64,000 nt of DNA from Vitis vinifera (taxonomy: Eukaryota > Streptophyta > Magnoliopsida > Vitales > Vitaceae), in the NCBI RefSeq assembly GCF_030704535.1, contig NC_081810.1, positions 4,869,501 to 4,933,500 on the forward strand, given 5' to 3'. Shown here one piece after another: positions 22,430 to 35,163 of the stretch. The notes below the pieces were generated by a model. That model was not told where the DNA came from. It saw only the letters and a program-made list of their open reading frames with translations, and ran no database searches. The translations under genes were made by a program, and so were the position numbers. Each line of letters starts with the position of its first letter. The first letter of the stretch is position 1.

Positions 22430-25400
22430 CAACAAAAATAAGGCAATTTTCAAAACCTTTTGATAAAAAAGGTTAATCAAGTGATATAATTTTTAATAAA
22501 ATTACAATTGTTATTCGCAAAACTATTTTTTAAACAATTATTCTTCAATTTTTAAAATTAATTATATTAATAATTGAATAATCATATTTATAATTGCTGT
22601 GATTGAAATTATTGAATTTTTTTAATAACATTCAAATTGATATTTTTAAAATTTGTTTAAATGTTTTTTGTATTGATTTCTTTTTTGAAATCACTGGTAT
22701 TAATAAGGCATATATATCTAATATTTATTTTAAAATGTCTTTTTTGACACAATTTGAAATTTTTTTGTTCAAATCCTTAGTATTTTAATTATTTACAATT
22801 CATATCTTACATTTTTTTTTTGTTTTTTTTACCAATAACACATGTATATAGTTTTTTCTGAAATTAATTATTTTCTACCAATATTTTAGCAAGAGTACTT
22901 ACGAAAATAAAACTGTGTAATTAGTATGATTTATCATCCATAATTATAATTGAATATGTTTAAAATTGTCTGAATTTAATTACTAACTCCATAATGTATT
23001 AATTTTAAGTATTGAAATTCAATTTGCCTATTGATTTATTTATTTATTTTTGGGGTGGGTGGGGGGTGTTAAATTCAGTAATATTTTTCAAATTATTATT
23101 GAAATTTTCATCCATATTCACATTCTGCAAGATCCTCCCACCAATAATTTCATCAATACTATATTTTCAACCTTGGCTAGACCTCTGCAAACCATTGGGC
23201 TCGATCCATCCGTGCCAACCAGGCCCGGACTAGCCCAGAAGTCTGGTTGTTGGTTCACTGACCAGTAAACATAGGTTGGCGTGGCGGGGTTTTGAACTTT
23301 GAAGTGGCATGGGCTGTGCCTCATGGCTTTTCCTGCAACTGGGTGGTGAACTGATGGCTTCAGGGTCTCGGAAACTATTCACAATCAGGCTGCGAATTGT
23401 TCAATGTTCATTATACTATATATTGCTGATCTGGTTTTTTTGCGTGTGAAAGTAACCACGACTCCACCACAATTTCCAGTCAAATATTCGTGACTTACAA
23501 ATTGCCTTTATTTAAATCGGAATTGGGCTCCTTTGAGCAAGTTACTGCAGTATGTACCCACCGATGAGATACCCGGGGCCCTGCATCTCCATCAATAACT
23601 TCTTATAGGCCCGATGACTGACTTAGCCCATCAAAAGTCGATGTCATATTCCTCAGCCAGGCGTATATCCTGAATACTGACGCCATTTGTCTGGCAATAC
23701 TTGCAAAACACGCACCGTCTGATTCGTTCACTCTGCACCGTTTCAGGCTCTCGGCATCTTCAACCCCTCAAAGCTCAAGAAGTTCACCAGAAAGTGAAAT
23801 GTATAGCAATGATCAGATAGGCTTCTATCAATTGAACTTGCCTAGACTTCTCTAAGTCATTTTCGAAATTGATACCTTTTTCCAACGGCATCTTTATCAA
23901 ACACTACGTAAAATTAAGAAACTTTCTATATCATATCAATCAAGATATATCAGATTATACAGTGAGGAAAGCAGTACTCAAACTCAGATGAGGGTGAGCG
24001 CATGTGAACACCACCCCAGAGGAAGACTTCCTCCCTTCCAAACCCCACACGGCCTTATCATTGACGCGAGAATACTTGAAGTCGATCCTTAGTCAAAAAT
24101 CCACGCACCCTAACTCAAATGAAGTAAAAAATCCACTCTAAATAAATGAAAGTCGAGGCTTTCAATCATCACCATCACCATCTCCATTCCTCCCTCAGTG
24201 CTATAGCTTAGGCAGCCACCATGGCCAACCTCCTTATCTTAATTCTTTTAGCCCTTTCTACCCTGTCCGGGAATCTCGCAGGTAACTTAATACAAACCCT
24301 CAATTTTTCTTTCCTCATCCTTATAGTTGATTCATACTTACCATGCATGTTCAAAATTTATGCTACACATCTGATTGGCAGGGTTTTTAAGCATAGATTG
24401 CGGGTCATCCACTGTTTACAGTGATGAAGGGTGGATCGGAGACGAGGCCTATATACAGAATGGAGAGTCCAAACGGGTTCAATCTGGCAATTCGTTGTCT
24501 CAGGTGATGGGCACTTTGAGGGTTTTCTCGAGCCGTAACAAGAATTGTTACTCTCTAGTAGCTAAGAAAGGAGAGAAAGTTCTGGTTCGTGCCAGCTTTT
24601 ACTATGGAAATTATGACCACAAGTCATCTCCCCCCACCTTTGCTCTGCAGTTTGATGGGAACCCTTGGGCCACAGTAGTGACTTCAAGTGATCTAGTCAT
24701 TCACCATGAAGCTATATATGCCGTAAAGGGAGATACTACAAGTGTACGTATGTGTTGCTCAGACACAGGCTAATCAATTTCCCTTCATATCAGCACTTGA
24801 AATGGCAAGCTTGGGATCAAACATGTACAGTTCTTTGGATTCAAACTATGCTTTGTTTCTGAGAAAGAGGTTTGCTTTCGGTGCAAACGAAATTATAAGG
24901 TAGGCCGAGTTTTAGAATGGCTAAAGATAGGTACTGAATTACTGATTTCTTAATATAAACTATTTTTTTGTCACAAAATTCATTAATGTATATCATGGGG
25001 ATTGATTTATTAGGTTTCAAAGAGATGCACATGATCGAAATTGGGTTCCCGGAGTAGCTGTCAATGGATTAATTGCGATCACAAGTGATGCACTGGTTTT
25101 TTGACAGTACCACTGCAAAAGATGTTCCTCCACAAGCTGTGCTGCAGAACGCAATAACCACCTTAAGCACGTCGGAGTCCATAATTATTGGAACTAATCT
25201 TCCAGCCGTTGAAGTTCTGATCTATATCAACGCTTACTTTTCTGAAGTTACCACGCTTGATTCAACCCAGAAGCGATCCTTGAAGATCAACCTGGATGAC
25301 AAGCCTGTCTCAAATCCCATCGTCCCACCCTACCAAAAAGTAGTGGAAGTAACCATCACCAACCTAACTGCTTCTTCCGATAATACCTTGTCCTTGGTGG

Positions 25401-26589
25401 CTACCTCTGATTCAACGCTTCCTCCTCTCATCAATGCCCTGGAAATTTTTTCAATCAGCAATAAGCTAACTGATGGGACAGATAGCAATGATGGTTGGTA
25501 CCAAAGCCCAATTTGTTTTGAATTGATATTTGTATTGTATGCATATCATCATATCATCTGTAGTCTGATTATTCTTTTCTTCTTTTGGTTGTGTTTCTGC
25601 AAATTCAGTGGAATAGTTAGCTTCGCTGCAAGTCCTATATCCTATACTAAGACAATGGGGTGGCGACCCTTGTCCTCCCTCACCATTTACATGGGACTGG
25701 GTCAATTGTAGTACTGATGCTACACCTCGATCGTAACAGCTTTGTGAGTTAATTGCATGGATCTAGCTTGGCCTGTTTATTTTATATCCTAGAAAAACAC
25801 TACCAGTTTAGTATGGGCTAATTAATTTGTGAACACAAATATACAGGTATCTCAGTGGCTTCGAGCTATATGGTTCATTTCCAGATTTGAGTTCCATGGA
25901 TGCCCTTGAAATAATGTAAGTTCATCAAATGGCAAAGATAAAACTTCAAAGGCCTTGCATATGTGCAAAGCATGGATGGGATTTTTCTTAGTTTTTTTGT
26001 TTTTACATTTTCTTTGGGTTTCCCATGGAATTATGCAGAGATCTGCACAATAACAGCTTGGAGGATGATATTCCCGATTACCTTGGCACCATGCCCAATC
26101 TAAAACAATTGAGTTTTTCATTGCTAAATTAAGTATTGTACGTTCTTAATATTGAATATTCTTTTGTGCTTTTGTTCAGAAAACTATATGATAACTCGAT
26201 TAACCATCCTCTTCTTTCCAGAAATTTGGCGGATAATGATTTCAGCGGGACTCTGCCCACCTCAATCTCAAACAATAAAAACCTAAAACTAATGTGAGTT
26301 GACAGTTTCTCTAACTTTCATCTGTGTAATTATTTTCGTGGTATGCAAAGATTGATCAGATAAATTTGTGGACTACTTTGAATCTTTTGATCTTTATCAA
26401 TAACATGATGATTCGACTGTTTATCAGTGCAACGGGGAATAAGAACTTGTGCATCTCTGGAAAGTCATGTCAGACAAGCGACACCAACACGGGGAATAAG
26501 AACTTGTTCATCTATGTAGTCGTGCCCACTTTTCTCTTGGTGTGGAAATAGAAGCTTAGCAAAGCTGCTAAATTTTCTATGGCTATGCT
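22430..26589 (+). repeat. Left copy of a tandem segmental duplication
   Basis: This interval aligns in the same orientation with about 33505-38162. The match includes more than 1.5 kb upstream of the gene (for example 'aaccttttgataaaaaaggt' near 22456 and 33541, and the 'ctgcaagatcctcccacca' block near 23126 and 34037), all exons, and the introns. Homology stops at 26589, where a 5.8 kb element is inserted, and resumes at about 32400-32520 ('atagcaagtgtcaagtgcc'). Confidence 0.9.
24221..26551 (+). pseudogene. Broken malectin-like/LRR receptor-like gene (left duplicate)
   Basis: This is the duplicate of the intact gene at 35164-37918 and keeps recognisable exons: start MANLLILIL with signal peptide, malectin-like exons, the GDPC exon and LRR exons. 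Lesions relative to the intact copy are: a 4-base insertion near 24744-24749 that shifts frame and stops soon after; a 1-base insertion in a T run near 25096-25101; loss of two bases at about 26110 that destroys the GT donor of an LRR intron; and a deletion replacing the membrane-span and tail exons, so the frame at 26427-26551 ends after NKNLFIYVVV. It retains the ancestral AG acceptor at 25012-25013 that the other copy has lost. It may still be transcribed, but no full-length product is possible. Confidence 0.88.
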
Positions 26590-29500
26590 TGTCACGACCC
26601 ACATTCGGATCAACTCGGAACTTGACCTGCGACCCACGTCAAAGGTTAAAACTATAACATGGGATATGATAAAAAAAGAGATATTGTATTATATCACGGA
26701 TTGAATAAGTTATCTTATTTTATTTTTTAATTGTTTTATTGTTTATTGTTTATTGTTTTTATCCCAATATGTTAATCTCATTTTTTAATCAATTTTTTAT
26801 GTTTTATATATTTATTTTACAAAATAAAATTCTTTTATTATAAATTAAATTTATGATTAAAAAAGAAAACCTAAAATATATTTATAAAAATAATATTAAT
26901 ATATGATATATAAATTATTTTTATATATTGAATTCCGTAATATAATTTTTTTATAAAGTTTAAATATTTTAGTCATGAATATTGTTAAACATAAAAGAAA
27001 TTTTATTTTTTAAAATAAAAAATATAGAAATGTGATATAATTTTTATTTTAAATATTAAAAATAATATATATTTCATATTATTATTTTTATTCATTTAAC
27101 AAATTAAATATAAATATATATGCATATGATATTTATATTTAAAGATATCATACTCTGTTGAAAATCACATCTTAAAAAATATATATTTCTTATGAGATAT
27201 AATATCCTAAGATATACATATCATATCTTATCTTATTCCATCAATCGCTCTAAGGGCTATTTCAAATCCAAATTAGAAGTTAGCTTAAACATCTTGGAAT
27301 TTTTATTTTTATAAATAAATCACAATTTTAAACAAAACAAAAACTTCTTTCAAATAAGGTTTCAATTCACCAATATAAAAAGAAATACTAAAGTGCAACT
27401 TGAGGAATGAAATATTGTCAAGGATTTTAACCCAAGTCTAGAATAACAATCCATCAGTTTGAGTAAGCATATCCAAAATAAAATTAAGATACAAACATTT
27501 GATTTAAACCGTTCAACAAGTACAAGTCCCAAAATAAATCAAGCAAAATACAAGAGACCCTATTTGTTGCTCTAGAACTTTCTGGGATATTTTAGAGCCC
27601 TTCCTACTCTACCTATTAGTCTTTAGGAATAATGTTTGTATCTAAAAAGTTTTAAGAAGAAAAGAGTGGGCATTTCCACGTTTTTCAATAGAATGTCTTA
27701 CACCCAATGGGATTAATTGGTATCATTATGGTTCAATCATAAACAAAATAAACATTCAAACCTTAAATTAAACATTTCAAACTTTTTATTTTATCTAACT
27801 ACACAACTTAAACACTTTTTAACAATTAAATAAAAATACAAGTGAGAATATAATACACAGTCATACAATACTATTGTTATTGGGTTTTCACCAAAAGATA
27901 CACATATGTACTCAAATACACTCTCTATTCAGAGTCTTTTTGGAGTAAATTTTTGTTCTTTTCTTAATTTGTTTTTCCTGAACTTTTACTTTTTATCATT
28001 TTTTTTTCATTTTCCATTTCATACAACTTTTCATTAATTTTTTTTTCACACAACCATAATGCATATATGAAATGCAATAAACTCATATGTTAACAGTCAC
28101 TAATTTTTAGGGCATAATTTTATTTACTCTAAGCATACTCCATAATTTTTAACAACCAACACAACAATTTTTCTTCAATTTAATCATCACAAACATTAAA
28201 AAAAAAAATCAAATATAATTCATATATCATCAAAAACATATTCTAAACCCTAATCATATAAATTTGATTTATTCCCTAACATGCTTAATAATTACATATT
28301 TATTTTTTAATAATAAAATTATAATTTATTTAATATAAACTATCAAATAAAAGCTTTAGGGTTAAACCACTCTACCATAAATCCAACTTGTAGACCTCTT
28401 TGTGGACACCACCTGGGAGGAGTTAAAAAAGTTTCATTTGAAGTGGGGGAACCTCTTTCTGCAAAGAACGAGTTGCTGAGACGCGTGGCGGACGTCACCA
28501 TCCTGCCATGGTGGTGGTTGAGGATGACATCTTGGTTGAACCGTGAGTAGGGGAGCAAGTTGGTTGCTTGGGGAGCAAGCTAGAGAGTAACAGAAAAAGT
28601 GGTAGAGACGTTTGTGAGGGGGGATGAGATATTTTTGTGGGGGGTTATAGAGAGATTTTGGGTGAAGCTTGGAGAAAAAGCCGGAGAGAGAAGACAATTG
28701 GAGGAAAGACCATTTGAGCTAGGAAGGGAGAACTGATTAGAGAGAGAAATAAACACACAGAAGAATCGTCTTGACAGAAGGAGATACATATATTGTTTCT
28801 ATAAGCTGTCAAAATTTTTTTTTCATGTCCATGCCATTTTATTGTGTTTTTTGAGTATCATGAGATTCTATTTTGATGTCTGAATGTGTTTATTGGGGAC
28901 TCTTGTTTGTTTTTATGGAATCTGAGCTTGCTCGTACTCACCTTATGCTTAATTTCCAACCTATTTTGTGGCCTATATTTTGAGATTTTACATGAGATAT
29001 TTGGCTTTCACGTATTGATTTCTTTTTAAAACTCATTTAAGCTCCATCTTAGCCCACCCCCTACATTTAAGTTCAATGATGGAAGCATGAAACATGGTTT
29101 GTATGAGTTCATTTTTACTTCCTATTTTTGGTGCCCTGTTCTTGCTGTTTCCCCTGTTTTTGGCTCACAATGGAAGATGGTCATTCTTTTTGGAGGATTA
29201 AAGTGAGCTGGGCAGAATTAGGTTGTGGGCAGTGAGTTTTACAGAGAAGCAAAGAGAATAAGCAAACAGAGGAGGTTTATGGGTTTTTGGTTTGCGTGCT
29301 TTCTGTGACTGGAAGAAATGACACTAGCCCTATTATGATGAGGAAATCCGTGCGATGGCGACGACTGAAGAATTCTTTAAGAAGAAAATTCAAGATGTCC
29401 TGATCTGTGCCCGCGTTGGATGGGAAATGAAAAGACCCAGTGGACTCGTTGGTAAAGAAGATAATAGTCAAGGTGATGTGGGATAGTCTTTACATGGATT

Positions 29501-30690
29501 CCCAAGTTGGAATATATGAGAAGATGGGAGCACTTTTGGTGGGTTGGTTGATTGAAGTCCATCATAAATTTGAACCTTGCCCGAGATAGAGAAACTTACC
29601 TACCCCATTTGTTGTCCCATAGCCCATTCCCTACACCATGCATGGCCCCACAAGACCTTTTGCAAAACCTACCCATCCACCGTAATCAGTACCAGCTGCC
29701 CATACCCTCATCATTCATATCCTACACTATTAATACCATCATACCCATTTTATCTACACCACTATTTCTTGTACATATAAATTCTTTAAATGTTAAAGCA
29801 AAACCAACAAACTTTAATTGACCACATACAGTAACCACATGTCATCTTTTTGTTTTTTTTTTTTAAACTTTTAATATTAAAAGTTTTGTTTCTTTATTTA
29901 TTTTATTTATTCTTTTTTTTATATCCTCAAATAACTCTTTAAAATTTTCTAAAATTCCAAAGTTCCAAATTTATTTATTTATTTATTTATTTTTTTAAAA
30001 TACTATTTTCTAAAATTTGATTTTAAATTTAGTTTACAAAACTTTAATTCTCGAAATTCACGTTTCCAAAACTCCATTTTTAAAATTTAATTCTTCAAAA
30101 TTCAATTCTCGAAATAATTTTCTAAAATTCTAATTTTAAATTTAATTTCCCAAGATTCAAAATTTTAAATTTAATTTTCCAAAAACCCCACAATTCCGAA
30201 TTTAATTTTTAAAATGTCATCTTCAAACAAATTGTCGAAACTCCAATTCATTTCAAATCAAATTTTCAAAAGTTTCATTCTCAAATAATTCTTCAAAATT
30301 CCCTTTCCTTAAATTTAATTTTCAAATTTCCATTTTCAAATAATTCTTCAAAATTCCCTTTTCTTATATTTAATCTTTAAATTTCCATTTTCAAATAATT
30401 TTCGAAATTCCGATTCTCAAATTTAATTTTTTTTAAAACTTTGTTTTTTTAAATAATTCTTTAGAATTTCAACTTCCAAATTTAATTTCCAATTTCCAAA
30501 ATTCTAATTTTCACATTTATTCATTTAATCATTATTATTTTCTTCACTATTTTATTTATTTATTTATTTATTCATTTTTAAAATTATATCTTTAAATAAT
30601 TCTTTCAAACTCCGGTTTCCAAATTCTAATTCCCAATTTCCAAAATTCCAATTTTCGCATTTATTTATTTACTCATTATTAGTTTCATAA

Positions 30691-30721
<31 letters not shown>

Positions 30722-32399
30722 ATTCATTTATTTCTAAAATTCCATCCTTAAATAATTTTTTAAAATTCCAATTTCCAAAATTAATTTATAAGTTTCAAAA
30801 TTTTCAATATTCACGTTCATTTATTTAATTATTATTTTCGTTATTATTATTATTCTATTTATTTATTTACTTTTAAAAAAAATTCATCCTTAAACAAATT
30901 TTTCAAAATTCTAATTTCAAAAATTCCAATATTCACGTTTTCCATCATAACCATTTTTTTCTTACATTTTCCTCCACTCAAACATCTTCCTATTATCTCT
31001 CATACATATATAATCGTCGTACCTATTTATCTCACATTTTTCCTCGCCTTCTCATCCTCTCTCATTGGTATATACTCACCAAACTCATTCTTTATTTATT
31101 TATTTTTTCTCTCTCATTATTTCCTTCACTTAAATATCTTCCAACTCTCTTTCATGCCCGTGGAACCCGCATTTCCATTTTATTTCTTCCTATTTTAACA
31201 TCAAAGTTTAATGTTGCAAAATAAATCGGATTTTGGTAGGGGCCCAATAGTCACAATATTTTTTTCAAAAATAATTCAAGTGAATTGCATGATTGATATT
31301 GTTTGATTTTGATTGGTTTTGTGTGAGATATTTTACATTTATCATTGCACTAATTCTGTTTCATGATAGCGCTTTATTATTTACTGTTAAAGTATGTTTG
31401 TTCTCATGCTCGATTCACTTTATTATTTGATTATTTCACTAGTATCCATTGATTTCCTAGTCTATTGTCATATTTGTTTTACTTTATTTAGTAGAGACCC
31501 ATTGCTAGGGGTTTAGAGGGGTGCTATGGTTTTTATTATATCTTTCCATTAGGTAACTTGACTTTCATACCCAGACTCGATTTTTCATAAACCTACTTTT
31601 GTAAACAGGGAGTCACATTTAGAGTTTTCTTTCTTATTTTGTTTTTCCTTTAAAAATAAAACAAAAATAAGTAGTGATTTCAAGTTTTTTTTTTCTTTCT
31701 AAAAATCAACATTTTCACCAAATAAAATGAAAAACGAGTTTGTCATTGAGTAGGAACGCATTAAGCCAAAATGCGAGCTCTACACAAGTATTAAAACCGA
31801 AATCGGATTCCATACAAATGTTTCTTTTGTCGTATTCTCCTAAAATTTCATATAAAATAGAGTACATTTCATATGTCAACATCTCGAATACAAGCAGCAT
31901 TCTTTGTTACCATCTACCCCTATTTTGTAACCTTTTTTTTTTTCTTCTATATTTTCTTCTTTTAACCTCATTTCCAGAGGCCTTTAAGCCCTTTTTTTTT
32001 TTTTTCAATACTATTACCTTTATTTATTTATTTAAAAATTTTACCATTTGGTCACACTTTTTATTCCTCTTTTTATTTATCATTTTTTTATTTAATTCAT
32101 TTTACCTTTTTTTTTTTCAAACCCTCAAATATATTTCCATTTTTTTATAAAATTTGATTTTTTATCAAAAATATATTTCTATTTTTTACTATTGTAATTC
32201 TTTTTTTAAAACTATATTTCTCATCTCTCAATGAAAATTGATTTCTAAAAATTCAAATTTCTATTCATATTTTTACCAATCCCACTTTGACATGTGTTCT
32301 TAATTTATATTTTTTTGACTTTTCAACCATCAATCGAAAAAGTTTTCAAACTTAGAAATTTTCAAATTACCTAAAATACTCGGTTATTATAAATTTATA
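26590..32399 (-). mobile_element. 5.8 kb insertion with 5-base target duplication; unclassified, probably retroelement-derived
   Basis: The duplicated flank is interrupted exactly here: left junction 'ggctatgct|tgtcacgaccc', right junction 'aaatttata|atgcttcaatt', while the undisturbed copy reads 'ggctatgcttcaatc' near 38154. 'atgct' is thus a 5-base target-site duplication. Read on the minus strand the element ends 'gggtcgtgaca', an LTR-like end; the other end ('tataaattt') is not TG, so it may be truncated or of another class. It contains copy 2 of the repeat family also found at 17230-21870, in opposite orientation. No retroviral-type coding domain is recognisable. Confidence 0.75.
29860..31800 (-). 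repeat. Copy 2 of the dispersed repeat family (minus orientation), inside the 5.8 kb insertion
   Basis: Positions about 31480-31800 are the reverse complement of the conserved block at 17395-17720. Positions 29930-30960 form the matching AT-rich field, made of 'aaattccaatttccaa' and 'aaatttaattttcaaa'-like words, i.e. the complement of the 'aattggaatttt' words in copy 1. Short TTTA and TTA microsatellites are embedded (for example 30696-30720). Confidence 0.6.
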
Positions 32400-33768
32400 A
32401 TGCTTCAATTGACCGTTTTTTTTTTCCTTTCCAATAGCAAGTGTCAAGTGCCCAATCATGAAGCTCTAAGCTTAATACCTTTCATTTTTCTCCCAAGTTT
32501 AAATTTCAATTAATATCTTGATAAAAAAAAAAACTTGGATCAGATAATGATTTTTTATGATAATTTAAGTTTTTATTCTTAATTTATTAAATAAAAATAA
32601 ATTATATAAAAATTAGATAAATACAAAATAATAATTTTTAGAATCCAAATGACATCTTTTTTAGTTACAATTTAATTGATTTATATAATATTTTATTTTC
32701 AACTATTATACATTATTAAACATATAAAAAATATTTTGATATATAACAAATGATTCATTTATTCATATTAAACAATATTTATATTTATTGTTATTTAAAA
32801 TATTATTGATTAGTAAATAAATTAAATTTAAATAGATACATGAACCACCACTCATCCCATTATATTTTAAATTAATTTTAAAATATAGGTTTTACTATAA
32901 ATTGATAGCTCTCATATATTTATATTTATAATATTAATTAATATCTATTAAATATAAATAAAATTAATACATTAATAATCAATTTATTAATTTGATAATA
33001 AATTCATATTTAAAATATAATTTTTATACTTTCTAAAAAAAATATAAATACAATATTTAAGGTTGAAGGAACAACTATCTTGCATTAATAAATTCATATT
33101 CTTTTTTTTTTTTTTTGTAATAAATGAATATATAATAAATTCACATGCATATTTTTTCAATGGATAGTCCAATCAAGAATTCAAAAGTTAGAAATGTTGC
33201 CCAATTTTTCGATGAAATTTTGGGTTTCAATGGAGGTGGAAAACAAAATACAAGGTAGTGAAGTTTTATGGGAAAAAAGGCATGTAATTAGGAATGGTTG
33301 ATTTATTTTTCTTATTTTTTTTATTTTTGACAAAAAAATTGGCACCCAATGATCGATATTGAATAAGTCATCTATTTATTCACAATTTTTGTTTATTTTT
33401 AGAAAATTATTTTGGGAGAAAAAGAGAAAAGAAGAAGTTGAAAAAAATCTCTAAATTTGAGGAAAATAATGTACTAAGACTTTGAGAAACCTTATGATAA
33501 TAAAAATTTAAATAACCAATAAAAATCAGGTAATTTCCAAAACCTTTTGATAAAAAAGGTTCTTTAAGTGATTGAATTTTTAATAAAATATTCGCAAAAC
33601 TCTTTTTTTTTTTTAGATTCTTATTCAAATTTTAAAATTACTCATATTAATAAATAAGTAAATTTAAAATTGCTGTTATTGAAATTATTGATTTTTAATA
33701 ACATTCAAATTGATATTTTTAAAATTTGTTTAAATGCTTTTTGTGTTGATTTCTTTTTTGAAATTACT

Positions 33769-33868
<100 letters not shown>

Positions 33869-35163
33869 TATTTTAAAATGCTTTTTTTTACACAATTTGA
33901 AATATTTTTTGTTCAAATTCTTAGTATTTTTATTATTTACAATTCATATCTTACAATTTTATTTTATTCTTTTTTTGGGATCAAATTCAATAATATTTTT
34001 CAAATTATTATTAAAATTTTCATCTATATTCACATTCTGCAAGATCCTCCCACCAAAAATTTCATCAATACTATATTTTCAGCCTTAGCTAGACCTCTGC
34101 AGGGATGACCCTTGATGTTGGGCTGGGTTAGGCTCGACGTCCGCAAACTATTGGGCTCGATCCATCCGTGCTACCTAGGCCCAGAAGTCTGGTTGGTGGT
34201 TCACTGACCAGTAGGCATAGGTTGGCGAGGCAGAGTTTGAACTTTGAAGTGGCATGGGCTGTGCCTCATGGCTTTTCCTGCAACTGGGCGGTGAACTGAT
34301 GGCTTCAGGGTCTCGGAAACTATTCACAATCAGGCTGCGAATTGTTCAATGTTCATTGTACTATATATTGCTGATCTGGTTTTTTTGCGTGTCAAAGTAA
34401 CCACGACTCCACCACTATTTCTAGTCAAATATTCATAACTTACAAATTGCCTTTATTTAAATCGGAATTTGGCTCCCTTAAGCAAGTTGCTGCAGGGAAT
34501 GTCAATGAAGTATGTACACACCGATAATATGTAGAATACCAGTGCGCTTGACCCCCGTCAGTCACTTCTTATATGCCCGTTGACTGACTTAGCCCCATCC
34601 AAAGTCAATGTCATCTTCCTCAACCAGCCGTATATTATGACTACTGCCGCGTTTTGTCTGGCAAGACTTGGAAAGCACGAACCGTGTGATTCGTTGACTC
34701 TGCACCATTTCATGCTCTCAGCATCGTCAAGAAAGTGAAATGTATAGCAATGATCAGATGGGCATCTATCCACTATACTTCTCTAAGTCATTTTCGAAAT
34801 TGATACGTTTTTCCAACAGCATCTTCATCAAACACTACTTAAAATTAAGAAAATTTGTATATCATACCAATCAAGATACATCAGATTCTACAGTGAGGAA
34901 AGCAGTATACTCAAACTCAGATGAGGGTGAGCGCATGTGAACACCACCCCAGAGGAAGACTTCCTCCCATCCAAACCCACCAAACTCCACATGGCCTTAT
35001 CATTGAAGCGAGAATACTAGAAATCAATCCTTAGTCAAAAATCCATGCACCCTAACTCAAATGAAGTGAAAAATCTACCCTAAATAAATGAAAGTCGAGG
35101 CCTTCATATCATCACCATCACCATCTCCATTCCTCCCTCAGTGCTATAGCTTAGGCAGCCATC

